Part shown: in pieces, positions 1-11,446 of the stretch
How positions within the stretch are numbered: position 1 is the stretch's first letter
Layout: every line of letters begins with the position of its first letter
Source: Neolentinus lepideus HHB14362 ss-1
Taxonomy: Eukaryota; Basidiomycota; Agaricomycetes; Gloeophyllales; Gloeophyllaceae
Assembly: GCA_001632425.1 (NCBI GenBank)
Contig: KV425592.1
Span: 1-64,000 of the forward strand
Reading direction: 5' to 3'
Length of the DNA stretch: 64,000 nucleotides
Notes under the pieces: model-generated
Seen by the model: only the letters and a program-made list of their open reading frames with translations
Databases searched by the model: none
What the model was told of the DNA's origin: nothing
Translations under genes and position numbers: made by a program

Positions 1-679
1 TTCCATACCCCATCATAATCAAAAAATGGATTAAAATAAGATAAAAATAGAATTAAAAATCCATTTTAGACCATTTTTAAATTATAATAAAGTACAAAAG
101 TTTCAGACAATTAATATAAAAATGTAACAAGTGACCTCAGGACTCGTACCCATGCCATGCAGAGCAGTGGCCCTCTTGCCCAAGTCAGTGATATACCCGA
201 CCGTCTGTACAACAATTCGACGTTCCAGCCCGTCTGCCAGAACTATCCAATTACTGCCGAGTCTTTGCACCTATAATTCTCTTGCTTATTTTATATACAG
301 CAATGTGACGTCGCCGACTACATTCTCCACTTAGCTACGACAATGTTCTTCTCCTCTCGTAATCGCCTTCGCCTCTGTCCGATGACCTACGACCGAGTCC
401 ACGTCTATGGATTGTCTTTCTAGCCCAACTATAAACCCTCCTCAGTATATCGCGATGCAAACGAGAGGTTGACGATCTGACCTCTTCTCTCTCCCCCTCT
501 GTGTGAGTGAGTGTCAGTGTGTGTGCATATTATCCTCGACACAGGTAGATCCATACTAAATAAATAAGTCCAAATAAAGTACAACGATTAAGCAGCACCC
601 ATGCCAACGTTGACCAACGAATGCTTTCATTACACAACTTCCGTTGCGAGATTCGATCCATCCCTCAAGTCGGGCTACT
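1..679. other. Intergenic, AT-rich left edge
   Basis: No supported gene. The first 120 bases are A/T-rich with poly-A runs. A GT-rich simple-sequence patch lies near 500-530. The right part is presumably the 3' flank of the PLAC8 gene read on the minus strand. Confidence 0.6.
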
Positions 680-1339
680 TCACCGACCCGTTAAGCTCTG
701 CTCCTCCAGCTCAAGCTCTTGCGATTCCTGCGTCAGCTCACAGCATGTGCAGCACCAAGCCGTGCAGCAGTCGCCAAACCCGCCGCCTTTGATGCGATAT
801 CGCGTCCGGACGGCGGCACGGGTGCCCATCTAATGAGACGCGGCGGTTAGACTCGCTATGTGAGGCAGGAGACAGAAGAGCGTCTCACCTGAAGGATCCA
901 GCCGAAGCCAAAAAGTCCGAGAGTGGTATAGCAGCAACAGTCACCTGTACATGAGTCACCGCCATCAGGGTGGGCCACGCCCTTCTTCTCGAGATATTCG
1001 ACGCGGGACTTGTTGCGAGAGTAAGCAATGCACGGGCACCAGATCGCAAGGCATGCTATAATACAAGTCGATTATGCTGACCCAACTTCGATACGTGGCA
1101 CGGAAAGAAGACCTACCAGTACCAAAGGAATCGAAGCAGCCGCAGATACCATTGCTCCATTCACGCTCGCCGTTAGAATCGTAAGGAAGAGATTTCGCAT
1201 TGCGGTTGCCACCGGGGCTGAACGACATTCCTTGGGTAGCCTAGGGTGTCGGCACCACGTCGTAATACGTCAGGTACCTGCCATTAGGCAAGATTCATGA
1301 ACTACCTACCATCGGCTGCTGGTATTGATAGTCGGCCAT
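680..1339 (-). CDS. PLAC8 family cysteine-rich protein
   Basis: Four exons (1310-1339, 1117-1240, 889-1055, 680-829) join at GT-AG introns with continuous phase into about 156 residues. The protein starts MADYQYQQPM and continues with a Pro/Gly-rich segment. Next comes the PLAC8 signature: NGICGCFDSFGTACLAIWCP, then a CTGDCCCYTTLGLFGFGW segment, a basic RTRYRIKGG stretch and a second cluster with DCCTAWCCTCCELTQE. PLAC8 proteins are small, often membrane-associated Cys-rich proteins; fungal members are linked to metal handling or size control, but no specific role is visible here. The splice joins fall exactly where the family motif requires them, which supports the model. It stands alone beside a cytochrome P450 on the same strand. 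Confidence 0.88.
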
Positions 1340-2426
1340 TTCGTTTCAGTCAACAAGAATGACGAAGGATTCTTTGATGTGTGGTCCTCAAGACTTGGCG
1401 GTCAAGATCGGCTCAGAGGCGGTTTAAATATGTAGATCGCTTGTAGATGACAAGGCTGTCCGCATCCGAATAACACGATGAAGGCACAGAACAGAGCTAT
1501 CAATCAGTTAGCGCTGGTGATTTTTGTTTCACATTGGACTATCAACTAAACCTTAGATGCGACTCGGACTCGGATCAGAGGCAAAAAAGTGGTATGGGAC
1601 AGGGTATCAACCGCATGTCAAGGTCTGCTAGCTGTTATATGTGGACGCAGTATGCGAAACAATATTGTCGATTCCTTCAGTGACGGTCAGCGAAGATGCG
1701 GGCTCGACCAGCAGCTGGGCGCACATCAATATAGTAAGATGCAACCATGCGCGGTGATATCAACGAACCGCTTAGAAATAAGAACAGCCCTGGTCGCCCT
1801 ACAGTGCATAAAAGTCCCGAAACTCGCAAAGTTCGCAAACCAAATTTGTTAAATAATGTCCGAGCCAAATAAACCGGACATGTCTGTAAGAAACTTGAAG
1901 GATAGCTAGTATTCCTCTGTACATGGCACAAGATACGTGGAGGTAGATGTCAGAAATTTGACAGAAATACGTACGAGCACCCTGCGACACGGACAGGCCA
2001 GGGCGCTGAGTCCATTGAAACGCTACGGGCAAAGCAGTGTAATACATATGGCTTGAGCAGTGTCTCTCGGGTTGCGCGGCGCTCTAACGTTAACGTCCGA
2101 CACTATCAATCATTAATCAGGGTCAGTGGTGATTACGCCATCGTTGCCACAGGATGTTTCAGTTGCCGACCAAACATAGCCATCTCCATTGACTCTAGAC
2201 GATCCGTCGTTCTAAGCTTCAGCCGACCCATTCCGTTAAGTGAGTTGTTAATGTATAGCCTACGAAGCTCCAAAACAAGACTGTATCGAAGTCCTCTCCC
2301 ACTAGTAGAATCCAAGTAGGTCATTTCCAGAGATGCTACGAAGCTGCCCGCAGCGATCCCTCAGTGACTGCCAAAGCTACCCAAAAATACACGAGACCAG
2401 TAACTGCTTCCATACGTCGGTAGAGT
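1340..2426. other. Intergenic
   Basis: About 1.1 kb between the PLAC8 start and the P450 stop. Short open frames on both strands show no family motif. I see no gene here; it should hold the PLAC8 promoter and the P450 3' end. Confidence 0.55.
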
Positions 2427-4627
2427 CTACACGTACTCCCCTAGCTCGCGAACGAGCATCTCTGCTTGCCGACTTCTGGGTGTTATATTACAGGTGAACG
2501 GTAAAGAATGGCTAGAAATGCCCGGGACATCGTCAGGTCTCGTTCCATTATGCGACATACATGGTGACCTACCTGACTAAGGTGTTGGTATAGCGGTCTG
2601 ATACATGTATCTCGCTCCCGACTTCATCTTTAGCGTTCGTTACATTGAATGCAGCCAATGTCAGAACAGTCTGGATCCATAATGTTGAATCGGCTGTATG
2701 CCGACCAGCACAGATCCTACCCAAGACGGTCAAAGATTTCGGTCCCGAGAAGGTTATTGCAGTGCAGATAGATACCTTCGTCCTGCACCGAAGGCAGTGA
2801 GGGGATAGAGGCCACTAATGGTTCCGTCCGACTTAAGGAACCTCTCTGGCTTGAACTTCTCAGGCTCGTCTCCATAGACGGTTTCATCCTGCTGTAATGC
2901 CCTAAAGTTTCCATTAGCAGCCGATGTAAGAAATATCCAGTTATAAACATACCATATGTTCGTCATGATAATGGAACCTTGTAATAATGTCTGTCAGTCC
3001 ATCATCAAAAACGCTGTATCGTGACTAACCTTTGGGAATGAAATAACCGTCGTATATGTCGTCATCGGTTACAGTATGTGCCACGGCTATGAAGGCACTT
3101 AGCCATGATACTTAAGTAGGAGTAGCTTGGATTATCGTACATAATGGTAAAACAGGATGCCACCGGAGCACCTCCCTGACGAAGGCTTCCACATAAGGAA
3201 GCGAATCCCTATCGTCGAAGGTAGGTAGCCTTTCATGACCGATGATTCGATCGAGTTCAGCCTGTGCCTTTGACTTTGCGTCGGGATATAGAATCATGGC
3301 AAGCACACTTGTGTCCATCGCAGACACCAACTGCGATGTCAAACATTAACATCACTCCAGAACGAAAGATTGGCAGAACCTACTGTATCAGAACCACCTA
3401 CGTTGTGGCACGCATCACATATTATCATTACGCAGAGCGCTGTCACCTACCGGAATACGCCATAGCGGAGACGTTCTTGACAGTATCTTCGGGATCTTCA
3501 AAAGCACCAGCTCTCGGAGTAGAAAAGCGCTTTAGTACGTTAGCCACAACGCACTTGGTTGGGGTTCCCGTGCTCTGAAAAGCGATGAGGATATTGATCT
3601 TTGAAGGATAGTACAACCCGAGCGTACCAAGCGTTCCTTCACATACTCAAATGGCTCATTTCTCATTTGCGTGACGAGCTTCTCGGACCGTCGTGCATAA
3701 CGCTTGAAACCCATTCCTGGCAGCCATGCAGGGAGATATTGCACTAAGGGAAAAGATTGGTCAGATTGAGTAACGACCTAAATTTCCTACGTACAGAATG
3801 GCAGTACGTTGACAAGAGCTGCACCAGGGAAGGTCGAATTATTCAGCATCTCCATAGCTTTCTCCGCAATATCCACGAATCGATCATTCTGAGGAGCAAC
3901 ATCGTAGTCATACACAATCGACATGATATTTCGGCCCGCAAAGCTCAAGCATAGATTAGTTAGTAGTGCGACGAACACATGAGGACGGCCACATACTTTC
4001 TCATATGACTCGAGAATTTTTGAGGAGCGGCGAGCAGATTGCAAACCAGTTCGTTAGCACCTCTCGCGATAATGGGGAGATAGTCCCTGTTCTTCTCAGC
4101 TCTGAACTGCTGGTGGAATTCCCGTCGGTACAGGCGCCAACGTTCACCGTACGGCATGAGACTCAGGGCCCATAGCCAGCCCAACCTGGTATTACGATCA
4201 GTATCATGATGACATCAAGCTGAGAATCTGCTACAAACGTACAACTTCGTCATAGGTGAAGCTGGTTTATCGGAGTATTTTGAGGCACGTTTCTCGAGCA
4301 GATCCGTGACCACCCGCGCAGAGTTGAGAACATAGAAGTGATCTCCAAGAACGGTGAAATGAACGATTTCCCCTGTCACAAACATACAAAGAGCCGCCTT
4401 TGTCCATTTACATGTGTCTTACCGTATTGCCTTCCCCAAGCAGCATATGTTTTCCATGATTCGGTCTTTGGGACGTCAAAAAAATTACCCAGCAACGGTA
4501 CTGGTTTCGGCCCTGGAGGGTACGGTGGAGTGGTTGGGCTTGAAACCCTCTTAGAGAGGTATATCCTAAGGAGAATGGTGCAGACGAGTATGCCTGTGTA
4601 AAACGATAGCAGGACTATAGCCGTCAT
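2427..4627 (-). CDS. Cytochrome P450 monooxygenase
   Basis: A multi-exon gene that looks intact. The start at 4627 gives a hydrophobic N-terminal anchor followed by the proline hinge PPYPPGPKPVPLLGN. Recognisable parts in order are GEIVHFTVLGDHFYVLNS; the C-helix WRLYRREFHQQF; an I-helix with SAMDTS; the K-helix ExxR as EVLRWHPVLP; DGYFIPKG; DETVYGDEPEKFKPERF; and the haem loop FGAGRRICAGRHTA, assembled across an intron. A last intron joins to a normal C-terminus containing SHSLPFTCNITPRS, ending at 2427. The haem loop has Ala where most fungal P450s have Pro (CAG instead of CPG), but the Cys ligand and the following Gly are present. It is a membrane-bound haem-thiolate monooxygenase needing a P450 reductase; the substrate is unknown. 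SDR genes lie next to it. Confidence 0.9.
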
Positions 4628-4693
4628 TGCAAGCAAGAGCAGTCAGGTACTTATGGCCAGACCGCGCAGTACGAAAGATGTCGGCTCAGGAGG

Positions 4694-4702
4694 CTCTATA
4701 TA
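4694..4702 (-). promoter_or_regulatory. Putative TATA box of the P450
   Basis: On the minus strand the sequence reads TATATAGAG about 70 bases upstream of the P450 start codon. Position and sequence fit a core promoter; not tested. Confidence 0.4.
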
Positions 4703-5451
4703 GCCGCACCTGATGAATCAGAGAGTCCAGCTTAGTATTAGCTCCTCCCACGAAGTGAGCACCGATCGAATGTTCAGTGTACTCACATTGGAGGAAGAGC
4801 GGCATACAACTGCTCACCTCGGGATGAGATGCAACCTTGTTTGATGTATGGGAAGTGGTGAGAAGTATGTTAGTGTCATCTGACACCATATCAAGCTATC
4901 GAATATACATAGTCTTTTAGATGGGTTCACGAAACTGCATGGGTAGTGGCACTACCACGTACATGCCGTAATCAGATGATCAGCACGCAGTGATAAGGGA
5001 CGCTTGCCTGAGTGTGTTAAGCTCAGACAATCGATCCTGTATTAAGCACTCACATCTGTAAATGTGGCGAGTTGGTGTCCCTTCCAAAGCACTGGGTACG
5101 CACACAATATAGTGCATTGTCTGAGTAACTGGGTACGATGGCAGAACTTCGAACTCAGATGTCGATACATTCTCTGATGTGTTGATCAGCGTTGACGTAG
5201 TCGGAAACATTTGTGCGCCAGGACAACCCATCTTCTACCGCCTCGGAACCGCCCGTGTGGGACAGAGTAGCTAGGCTGCCTGTGCAAGGAGCGACTGTGC
5301 CGTTGTGTGACACCACCTGCCAGAGGGTGTACTGTGTTCGGTCTCTGATGTTCCCTTACGCGGTCGAAGCTACGAGACAGCATTCATTTATTGGAACAGA
5401 ATAACCACGCAACTGTTTCTTTCGACGATCTGTACACCCGGCGGCGCCACC
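4703..5451. other. Intergenic
   Basis: No coding region supported. The motif ACTGGGTAC occurs twice within 60 bases near 5090-5150. The stretch holds the P450 promoter and the 3' flank of SDR1. Confidence 0.5.
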
Positions 5452-6588
5452 TCACGGATTCACCAGATGGTATCCCCCATCCACCGCAATAACTTGTCCG
5501 TTAGTGTATCCCGCAGCCGCAACAAGCGATAGTACTGCCATAACTATCTCTTCTTCCCTGATGTGAATTGTTAAACATATAGCAACACGAGTAGTATCGT
5601 TGACTGACCGTCCCGGTCTTTTCACAGGTATTGCAGAAACCGCGCCCGTCGTGGGTGTTTCGGTTGCAATCGACCTTGGAAAGTCAGTCACTGCTGACAT
5701 TTGAGAGGGAAAGTAACCAGGGGCGATTGCATTAACCCTGATGGGGACTTTCTGGATCGCGAAGTCTGTTGCCATCATCGTGGTAAGGTGATTAACAGCG
5801 GCCTTGGAACATGCGTATGCGAACTAGGACAGATCTTAACGATGAACGGTAAGAGATAGATTTGGCATCACGCACTCTTCCGATAGAAAGATGCGCGGAC
5901 GCGATAGCACTGGATATATTGATGACACTCGAAGTTTCTCCAACACCAAGGTCTTTCGCGCCTTCATTCAGCAAGCCCATGAATGCGGTGGTGCAGAAAA
6001 ATATGGCGGCGACGTTTAGCTGGAATACGTCGTTCCAGTCCTCGAAACTCTGCATGTCAAAGAGTGCACGACCAAAAGTTTCCGTATCTTTGCGTTCTGG
6101 CGCTGACAGATCGCCTATAAACGATGCGTAAGGCCCTGCTATTCCTGCACTGAGGCATGGTATCAGATATAGATAGTTCCTCGACCATTGCGCCGACTTA
6201 CTTGTTAATCAGAATGTGCAGTTTGCCCTCCCGCTCTCGCAGAAGTTTTACTATGTCTTCCACTGCCGCTTTATCAGTGACATCCATTTTTAGCCTTCCA
6301 CAACACAATGCATCAACCACCGCAAGTATGCTCCGGACAAACACATGCGCACGGTAACAAGTTCAGTGCCTCCCTAGCACCCTCCTCCGCTACGTCGTGA
6401 AGAACGCTTTCCCTGCGACCGGTGATATAGACTTTGGCACCGTTTACTGCCAGTCCATGAGCTATCATCCGACCGCTATACAAAAGAGAATGTTTCAGTA
6501 CATCGTGTCAAGCGCATCATCCACCGACAGCTCACATCCCAGTTCCTCCTCCAGTGACCAGGGCGACTCGTCCAGTCAAATCAGTCAT
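5452..6588 (-). CDS. Short-chain dehydrogenase/reductase (SDR1)
   Basis: A classical SDR in several exons. It starts MTDLTGRVALVTGGGTG, and the glycine motif is completed across the first intron as TGIGRMIAHGLAVNGAKVY. Later parts are NVAAIFFCTTAFMGLL, VINISSAIAS (catalytic Ser region), the YxxxK pair as YACSKAAVNHL, and VRVNAIAPGYFPSQM-like sequence, ending GYTNGQVIAVDGGYHLVNP. This is the usual NAD(P)(H)-dependent oxidoreductase fold of about 300 residues. It is a diverged paralog of SDR2 and SDR3 (shared TAFxGLL, KDLGxGET and C-terminal LVNP), but on the opposite strand. Its place between a P450 and cystathionine gamma-lyase suggests redox tailoring of a small molecule; the substrate is unknown. 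Confidence 0.9.
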
Positions 6589-6668
6589 GCTATGAAGACG
6601 AAGGCTTGTCATTCCACTGTTTGTCTGCACGGCGCTGAGTCAATGCTAGCACCCTGGAGTTCCTGGCG

Positions 6669-6679
6669 TTTTTATATCT
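6669..6679 (-). promoter_or_regulatory. Putative TATA box of SDR1
   Basis: Minus-strand GATATAAAAAC lies about 85 bases upstream of the SDR1 start. It resembles the TATA boxes in front of SDR2 and SDR3. Confidence 0.4.
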
Positions 6680-7239
6680 CTTATCTCCCCTCCCATTCTC
6701 CCTGAGTAAAGGAACCAGCACCGAGTTGAGGAGTTGCCGGCAGCCTGAGATGCCTGGCACTTTTGCACCTCCTATGTCATCGCTTTCGCAATATCATGAC
6801 CAATGACCTGATACCCCACCAGACATACCTGTCAATCGCGCAGTGGAATTAGCCTAATCTTAGCATCCCCTCCTAGATACCCTGAATTCAAATTGAGGAA
6901 TCCGTCTGGGAAGGTCTGTGGCCCTCTGTTGCAATAGTCACCGGGTGTTCCTATCAAAGTCCCAAAGTGGCCAGTGTTCCTGGTACTTGGTAGATGACTC
7001 GAGTGTGAAACAGCAGACGCGCGGCATCGGGCGGAGGAAGTAGGGGCGTAGCTATTACGGAGCGTGCGCACATTCAGCGGCATCGGGCGGTCTTATAGTC
7101 GCCCAGCTTAAGTCATTGAGACGTCAAGATCTAATATTACCTGCGATGGAACACGCTGATGTATAGGTACAAAATCTATGCAATGAGTTAAGACACAGTC
7201 AACAGCCAATTCCACATTATAAATTGCCAAGGATACCGC
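6680..7239. other. Intergenic between SDR1 and cystathionine gamma-lyase
   Basis: About 560 bases without a recognisable gene. It holds the SDR1 upstream region and the lyase 3' end. GCATCGGGCGG occurs twice, near 7023 and 7080. Confidence 0.5.
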
Positions 7240-8635
7240 TCATTTTCTGTTGACAGCTGTCTCCAACGCCTGTTCAACATCCGCTACAAGGTCTTCCGTC
7301 TCCTCCACCCCGACCGACAATCGCACAAGATTTGAACCGATGCCCAGTGCAGCACGCTCAGCCTCAGGTATGCTTCCGTGTGTCATTTCTGCGGGCAGCT
7401 CCGCGAGACTCTCGACGCCGCCCAACGACTCGGCAAGGGTGAACAGTCGCGCGGCGGTGAGGAACTTATCGGCTTCCTCTGCACCCCCCTTGATCCTGAA
7501 CGAGATCATCCCGCCGTATGGGAATCCTTCAGGGTCCTTTGGTAGAGACTCGACGAATTTGCGGGCATGAGGTGACAAAGAACGGTACGCAAGATCATTC
7601 CGAGGATGTGAGGCAAGACCAGGGTAGATAACATCTTCCACGTATGGCGAGTGCTTGAGTGCTTTGGCGACTGCAAGGGCGTTGACTCCGTGCGCCTTCA
7701 TCCGGAGATGGAGCGTCTTGGCTCCGCGCTGGGCCAGCCAGCAGTCGTAGGGACTCGGGACGGCACCGATGGCGTTCTGCAGAAAGCGCAGTTTCGTCGC
7801 CAGGGCGGCGTGATGTTCAGGAAGGATGAGCGCGCCCATGACGACATCTGAGTGGCCGTTCACGTATTTTGTCAGGCTGTGCACGACAATGTCCGCGCCA
7901 AGAAGGATGGGAGACGAAAAGAAGGGAGACAGGAAGGTGTTGTCTACAAGAACAAGAGGATTTGACGGATGCGAACGAGCCAGTGAGACTATCCGAGGGA
8001 TGTCTATTAAGCGAAGTGTAGGATTGGTCGGTGACTCTATCCAGATCAGCTACTCATATTTTCGGGTCAGATTACTGCAGGTTCTAAGACGCGAAAACTC
8101 TCTTACCTTCGTGTTATCTCGAAACGCAGTCAATACCATGGCATCGTCTGCACCCTCTAGATCGACGAATGTCGTCTGCAATCCCTGATTCTCCTCTGCC
8201 ACTCTCTTCATGTATCGGAACGTCCCGCCATAGACATCGTTGACGCTGATGATGTGCGCACCCGGTCCAAGGGACTGTAAGACAGTTGCCGTCGTTGCGG
8301 ATCCTGATGCGAAGGCTAGTGCGAATGAACCACCAGATTCTAGTGACGCTAGGGTTTCCTCTAGAGCATTGCGATTCGGATTTCCTGAGCGCGAGTATTC
8401 GTACCCCTACCGTTTATGGATCTGAGGACTCGCCTCCTTTACGAAATGGAACGTCGCGCACCTTATGTTTTCCAACGCCCTCTTGTTTATATGTGGTACT
8501 CAACGATATCGGCGGGATCACTGCGCCCGTTTCAGTATTAGCTTCAGACCCGACGTGGATAGCTCTAGTCCCGAAGCCGTCTTTCTTCCCTCCATGCACC
8601 CCATTAACACTGTTCACGCCGTTGGTCACTGTCAT
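7240..8635 (-). CDS. CYS3: Cystathionine gamma-lyase (PLP enzyme)
   Basis: Cytosolic PLP-dependent enzyme of the Cys/Met metabolism family. Cystathionine gamma-lyase splits cystathionine into cysteine, 2-oxobutyrate and ammonia in reverse transsulfuration. The start at 8635 gives an Asn/Gly-rich lead, then FGTRAIHVGSEANTETGAV and PPISLSTTYKQ. An intron leads to YEYSRSGNPNRNALEE, then FASGSATTATVL (phosphate binding), ESPTNPTLRLIDI, VDNTFLSPFF, and the PLP-lysine loop SLTKYVNGHSDVVMG. The C-terminal part has SLGGVESLAELPAEMTHGS and SNLVRLSVGVEETEDL. The length fits a full enzyme of about 400 residues. The YSRxGNP and VESLAE signatures favour gamma-lyase, though gamma-synthase or beta-lyase is hard to exclude by eye. 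A decayed copy of a short 3' part lies at 11447-11568. Confidence 0.9.
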
Positions 8636-8705
8636 ATCGAAGGTCGAGTCTTCAGGTAGTCCAGGAAGATGAATGTGAAGCAGGAATGCAGCGCAGTCGT
8701 GCTTC

Positions 8706-8714
8706 TTTTATACT
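8706..8714 (-). promoter_or_regulatory. Putative TATA box of cystathionine gamma-lyase
   Basis: Minus-strand GTATAAAAG lies about 75 bases upstream of the lyase ATG, a typical distance for a core promoter. Confidence 0.45.
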
Positions 8715-9687
8715 ACCTGCGCTGGCAGATGGCGGGAGCATTGCGAGTGTTGACGCGGTATCGTGACGTATGCGATCCGCGTCAGTGCAATGCAAAGGTT
8801 ACGCATCATCGCCTTCACAGAAGCTCGGACGCCAGGTATATAGGGCGTATCCCCGTTCCCCCTCTCGTTTCCTCAGTCGTTGTGTCGTACACGGCTGAGG
8901 TGAGTCCTGCGGACTATCTGCATTGCCAGCATGTATTGATGTATGTACAGACATTGTGGTTACTAGGTACATACATACAATATAGTCGTTGTGTCGTACA
9001 CGGCTGAGACATTGTGGTTACGGTGAGCCCTAGGATACGAGTACGAAGTACGGAGCCGCGGGCCCACGCTTCTTGCGAAGAGCCCAATATGATCTTTCGG
9101 GAAAAGGTCCGCTATGGACAGACTCTGAACGCTAAGCTTAGGCTCTGACCATCGCTCTCCGACATCTTAATCAATCGCGTATGAAGCTCAACCGATTCTG
9201 CTGTAAATGTGATCCTTGCCCGCAGATTTACCTTGGCTCGGAGGCTATGAATATTTGGACAGTGAGTAGTGGCCAAAATTGTCCTCCAATCGTCTGACTC
9301 TAAGATCTCAATCGAGCCTTTCGCGATAGGCTTGATACGGCGCCTCCTAAATACGACTTAGTAGACAAGCAACTATCTTATTTCGCGAGAGATGTATGTA
9401 TCAGCTGGCGGTACTTACCGGAGGACTGCGCGCACACACTCTTCGGCCCCAGGGTAGGACGATTCACTCTGTACAGAGGATATTAATATTTATTTGTCAT
9501 GCAGTCACTCACGGAGAAAACCTGGTCCTTGACAAGAGCGAGTGCCCACGACTCGTCGTGTTCCTATTGACGATCACAGTGTATTATCAATCCCGGTAAA
9601 ATCGGGATTTTTCAGAGCCTGCGAACCATATTGGCAGCTTAGCATAAACAAGCCAGAAGCATTCCTGTGCTTCCAAACAGGTTTTGG
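8715..9687. other. Divergent promoter region between lyase and SDR2
   Basis: About 1 kb between two divergently read genes, with no gene of its own. The right part (from about 9040) has a diverged second copy at about 11640-12430 in front of SDR3. Blocks such as CTTTCGGGAAAAGGTC, GCTTAGGCTCTGAC and CGGAGGCTATGAAT are recognisable in both. It should hold control sites for both flanking genes. Confidence 0.6.
8875..9021. repeat. Interleaved short direct repeats
   Basis: A 25-base word beginning AGTCGTTGTGTCGTACACGG occurs at 8875-8899 and again at 8984-9008. The word ACATTGTGGTTAC occurs at 8951-8963 and at 9009-9021. In the second copies the two words abut. An inverted GTATGTAC / GTACATAC pair lies between them. 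The pattern looks like a local duplication or a target-duplication scar. Confidence 0.8.
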
Positions 9688-9695
9688 TATAAAAG
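9688..9695 (+). promoter_or_regulatory. TATA box of SDR2
   Basis: TATAAAAG, 53 bases upstream of the SDR2 ATG, inside a block (GGTATAAAAGGTCAC) identical to the one at the same distance from SDR3. Confidence 0.6.
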
Positions 9696-9740
9696 GTCAC
9701 TCTACGCCATGCATATTCTCCAGCCAAGTCTTCCTTTGAA

Positions 9741-10881
9741 ATGACCACCCTCAAGGCTTCAAAACTTGCCGATCTTACTGGGCATGTAGCTCTTGTCACT
9801 GGAGGCGGGACTGGAATGTAAGTCCTTTGGTCTTTTGTCGGTGATTCATACAATGACCAAAGTGCATCAGAGGAAATATCATTGCTCGTGGATTAGCTGC
9901 CAATGGTGCCACAATCTATATTACTGGCCGACGAAAGGAAGTATTGGAGAAGGCAGCTGCTGACGCATCTTCAGCTGCCTTGAAGCTCATACCGTCAGTA
10001 CGGCCACAAGACTAATTGGGCAAAGACTGATTCAGTTATAGCTTGGTGATGGACGTAGCCGACAAGGATTCCGTCCGCTCCGCTGCGCAAGTTATCAAGG
10101 ACAAGGAGGCAAAGCTGCACATCTTAGTCAACAAGTAGGCTATCCAGCTACCTACATTCACCTTCTGGCTAACCATCCCCTAGTGCCGGTCGATCGGGAC
10201 CCATCGCCAGAGTTGCATTCGACCCGTCTGCACCGGAGCACAAGGATACAGAGACTTTCTCTCAGTATCTCTTTGACTCGCAGGGCTTCGATGAATGGAA
10301 CGCCACGTATCAAACAAACGTAGCCTCGATTTTCTTCGTTACTTACGCGTTCCTTGGACTGTTGGAAGTTGGTGCCCGTGACCTGGGTGCGGGAGAAACC
10401 ACGAGCATCGTGAACATTTCAAGTTCGATAGCCACGTCTCATATGACTATGGGAATGGTAGGTGACTACGTCTCGTAGTCCTCTGCTATCTCCTATTCAC
10501 TTGGTGTACAGCACTGCTATCTTTCGACCAAGGCTGCTGTGAACCATCTTTCCGTCTCGATGGCCACTGAGTTCGCGCTGAAGAAGATCCCTGTCAGGGT
10601 GAACGTTGTGGCACCCGGCTATTTCGTGTCCGAGATGACTGATCCCATGATGGAAGACGTAGTCAAGATGGATCAGCCTATTCCTGTCCTCGTATCGCCG
10701 TTCCCTACCAAGCGGCACGGAAGGCAGGTCCTTTAGTTTAGATCCCGTCGACGTCGAGCTCACACATCTGCATAGGGAGGAAGAGATGACAATGTGCATT
10801 CTGTCTCTGGTGGCTTCAGCTGGATGCACCAATGGGCAGATCGTTAGCCTAGACGGAGGCCTCAGTCTTGTCAATCCCTAG
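9741..10881 (+). CDS. Short-chain dehydrogenase/reductase (SDR2)
   Basis: Six exons: 9741-9817, 9871-9993, 10042-10134, 10184-10457, 10512-10723 and 10776-10881. Together they read in phase into about 294 residues. Motifs are VALVTGGGTGIGNIIARG (cofactor loop, completed across intron 1), VNNAG (completed across intron 3), NVASIFFVTYAFLGLL, IVNISSSIAT, the YxxxK pair as HCYLSTKAAVNHL, VRVNVVAPGYF and a C-terminal SLDGGLSLVNP. It is a cytosolic NAD(P)(H) oxidoreductase of unknown substrate. Exon lengths equal those of SDR3 in every exon. Intron 5 needs a GC donor at 10724-10725 to keep the frame, where SDR3 has GT. It lies divergent from cystathionine gamma-lyase. Confidence 0.9.
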
Positions 10882-11446
10882 AACACTAGATCTGATCCGG
10901 TAGGGTACTCGTATCTCGTCCTGCAATTTGAAGAGTCTGTAACTAGTATATTCCTAGGCCATCAGTCCTCGGCCAATTTGGCAGAGTGTACTACAGATGA
11001 GTCTCCAACAGCTGGCGAATATTCGACGCGTTGATCCTCCATTGAGGCCTGAAAATGACCTTTTATGGTCAGAAGTGATATCATGATGTGCAATAAGTTC
11101 TCCGCGCGAGGACTAGAATCTTGCTAACATCTACTTTTGGGACAGTCTTCCTCTGAACTTTGGTGCTCATCTGCACCCCTTACACAGTTAATTCTCCCTC
11201 AGCGAGGAAGTGACCACGCCTTATGTAAGTCTTGTTGACGACTCACCGTGCATATTTGAATCGATTGTGGTACAAGTCACTGCGAGCGCCCTCAGAGTAC
11301 ATAACATTCACCTCACTGACCCTTCCGATCCTCTAACGAAAGTGTACCCATGCTGACAATCCGTCGTACGAGGTAGACGCTTGCGCACCAGTGTTTGCGA
11401 TCCGTCGTTAGACTTGCAAGCGATGTCTCAAAGCCGCTTAGAACGG
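10882..11446. other. Intergenic 3' flank of SDR2
   Basis: No gene. This is the 3' part of duplication unit A; similar blocks recur downstream of SDR3 at about 13690-14280. Confidence 0.6.

Larger units (their letters stand above)
9040..11440. repeat. Tandem segmental duplication, unit A (SDR2 unit)
   Basis: Unit A contains the SDR2 promoter, gene and 3' flank and matches unit B (about 11447-14290) in order and orientation. Matching 3' flank blocks include CCTTTTATGGTC / CCTTCTATGGTC, followed by a shared GATATCATG, and CTGCGAGCGCCCTCAGAGTAC / CTGCGAGCGTCCTCAGAGTAC. Boundaries are approximate and set by where similarity is still visible by eye. Confidence 0.75.
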
